The translations under genes and the position numbers were made by a program. Below are positions 63,941 through 64,000 of a DNA stretch of 64,000 nucleotides, one piece after another. The stretch is from Natronorubrum tibetense GA33 (GTDB lineage: Archaea > Halobacteriota > Halobacteria > Halobacteriales > Natrialbaceae), in NCBI RefSeq assembly GCF_000383975.1, contig NZ_KB913017.1, positions 2,779,527-2,843,526 on the forward strand, given 5' to 3'. Numbering within the stretch: the first letter of the stretch is position 1; each line of letters starts with the position of its first letter. The notes beneath the pieces are model-generated. The model saw only the letters and a list, made by a program, of their open reading frames with translations, ran no database searches and was not told the DNA's origin.

Positions 63941-64000
63941 TACACTCGAGACCATGGCACGACGCCACAAAAGGGGACAGCGGGAGTGCGTGTGCGGTGC

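Noticed and set aside
1-64000. CRISPR arrays, insertion sequences, integrases or phage genes
   Set aside because: No spaced direct repeats of array type, transposase motifs or integrase motifs were found by reading; only partial tRNA-like and decayed fragments.

Overview
The window is a stretch of chromosome from a halophilic archaeon (class Halobacteria). It is GC-rich, its proteins are strongly acidic, and several genes have AT-rich TATA-like boxes about 25 to 35 bases before the start codon, as expected for leaderless archaeal transcripts. Typical haloarchaeal genes are present: a Bat-type PAS/GAF regulator, GfcR, AglM and AglJ, Dph5, Rio2, L15e, Trm5, methylaspartate mutase small subunit, and a one-piece leuA-ilvBNC-leuCDB cluster. 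The mix resembles Natrialbales (Natrinema/Haloterrigena-like), but the genus is an inference. I saw no insertion sequence, integrase, phage gene or CRISPR array; this looks like ordinary chromosome with some decayed pieces.

Layout. 1-3.8 kb: end of a large acidic secreted-type protein, then a Tat lipoprotein with a PQQ-type propeller; an 87-base decayed copy of part of the first gene lies beyond it (3872-3958). 4-16.3 kb: LOR/SDH-type ornithine cyclodeaminase family enzyme, MsrB, small zinc proteins, a YihY membrane protein overlapping a 1025-residue Bat-like regulator, glutamate dehydrogenase, a phosphoribosyltransferase, the stump of an NAD(P)H-hydrate dehydratase gene, a methyltransferase and a lipoate ligase-like protein. 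16.4-31.9 kb: a divergent regulator/unknown pair, Rio2, L15e, a fused two-subunit E1 2-oxoacid dehydrogenase, UspA, an ArsC/LMW-phosphatase-like enzyme, GlmS, GfcR, ThrS, HAD hydrolase, class II aldolase, PyrE, an esterase and a 41-residue membrane protein. 32-39.5 kb: N-glycosylation genes aglM and aglJ, several small haloarchaeal families, a ferritin-like protein and an Lrp/AsnC-TRASH regulator.

39.8-49.8 kb: branched-chain amino-acid cluster leuA, ilvB, ilvN, ilvC, a small repeat protein, leuC, leuD, an EamA transporter, leuB. Junctions from ilvB to leuD are mostly tight or overlapping. Micro-ORFs sit before ilvB and between ilvB and ilvN, and the 5' end of leuA seems to carry a one-base frameshift in a G tract. 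49.9-52.4 kb: tyrosine phosphatase, hydrolase, dph5.

52.6-56.4 kb: a self-contained metal-uptake regulon: DtxR-family repressor, Tat-lipoprotein binding protein, ATPase, permease. Three copies of the same operator-like motif (TTAGACTNGNCTAA) lie before the repressor gene, before the transporter operon, and before a stretch with no protein gene but with a promoter-like box and a stem-loop, which could be a metal-controlled small RNA. 56.5-64 kb: RidA, Rieske protein, Trm5, tRNA-Thr(CGT), a small winged-helix protein, a CoA-disulfide-reductase-like flavoprotein, a haloalkane-dehalogenase-like hydrolase, a GH15 enzyme and a DsrE-like protein.
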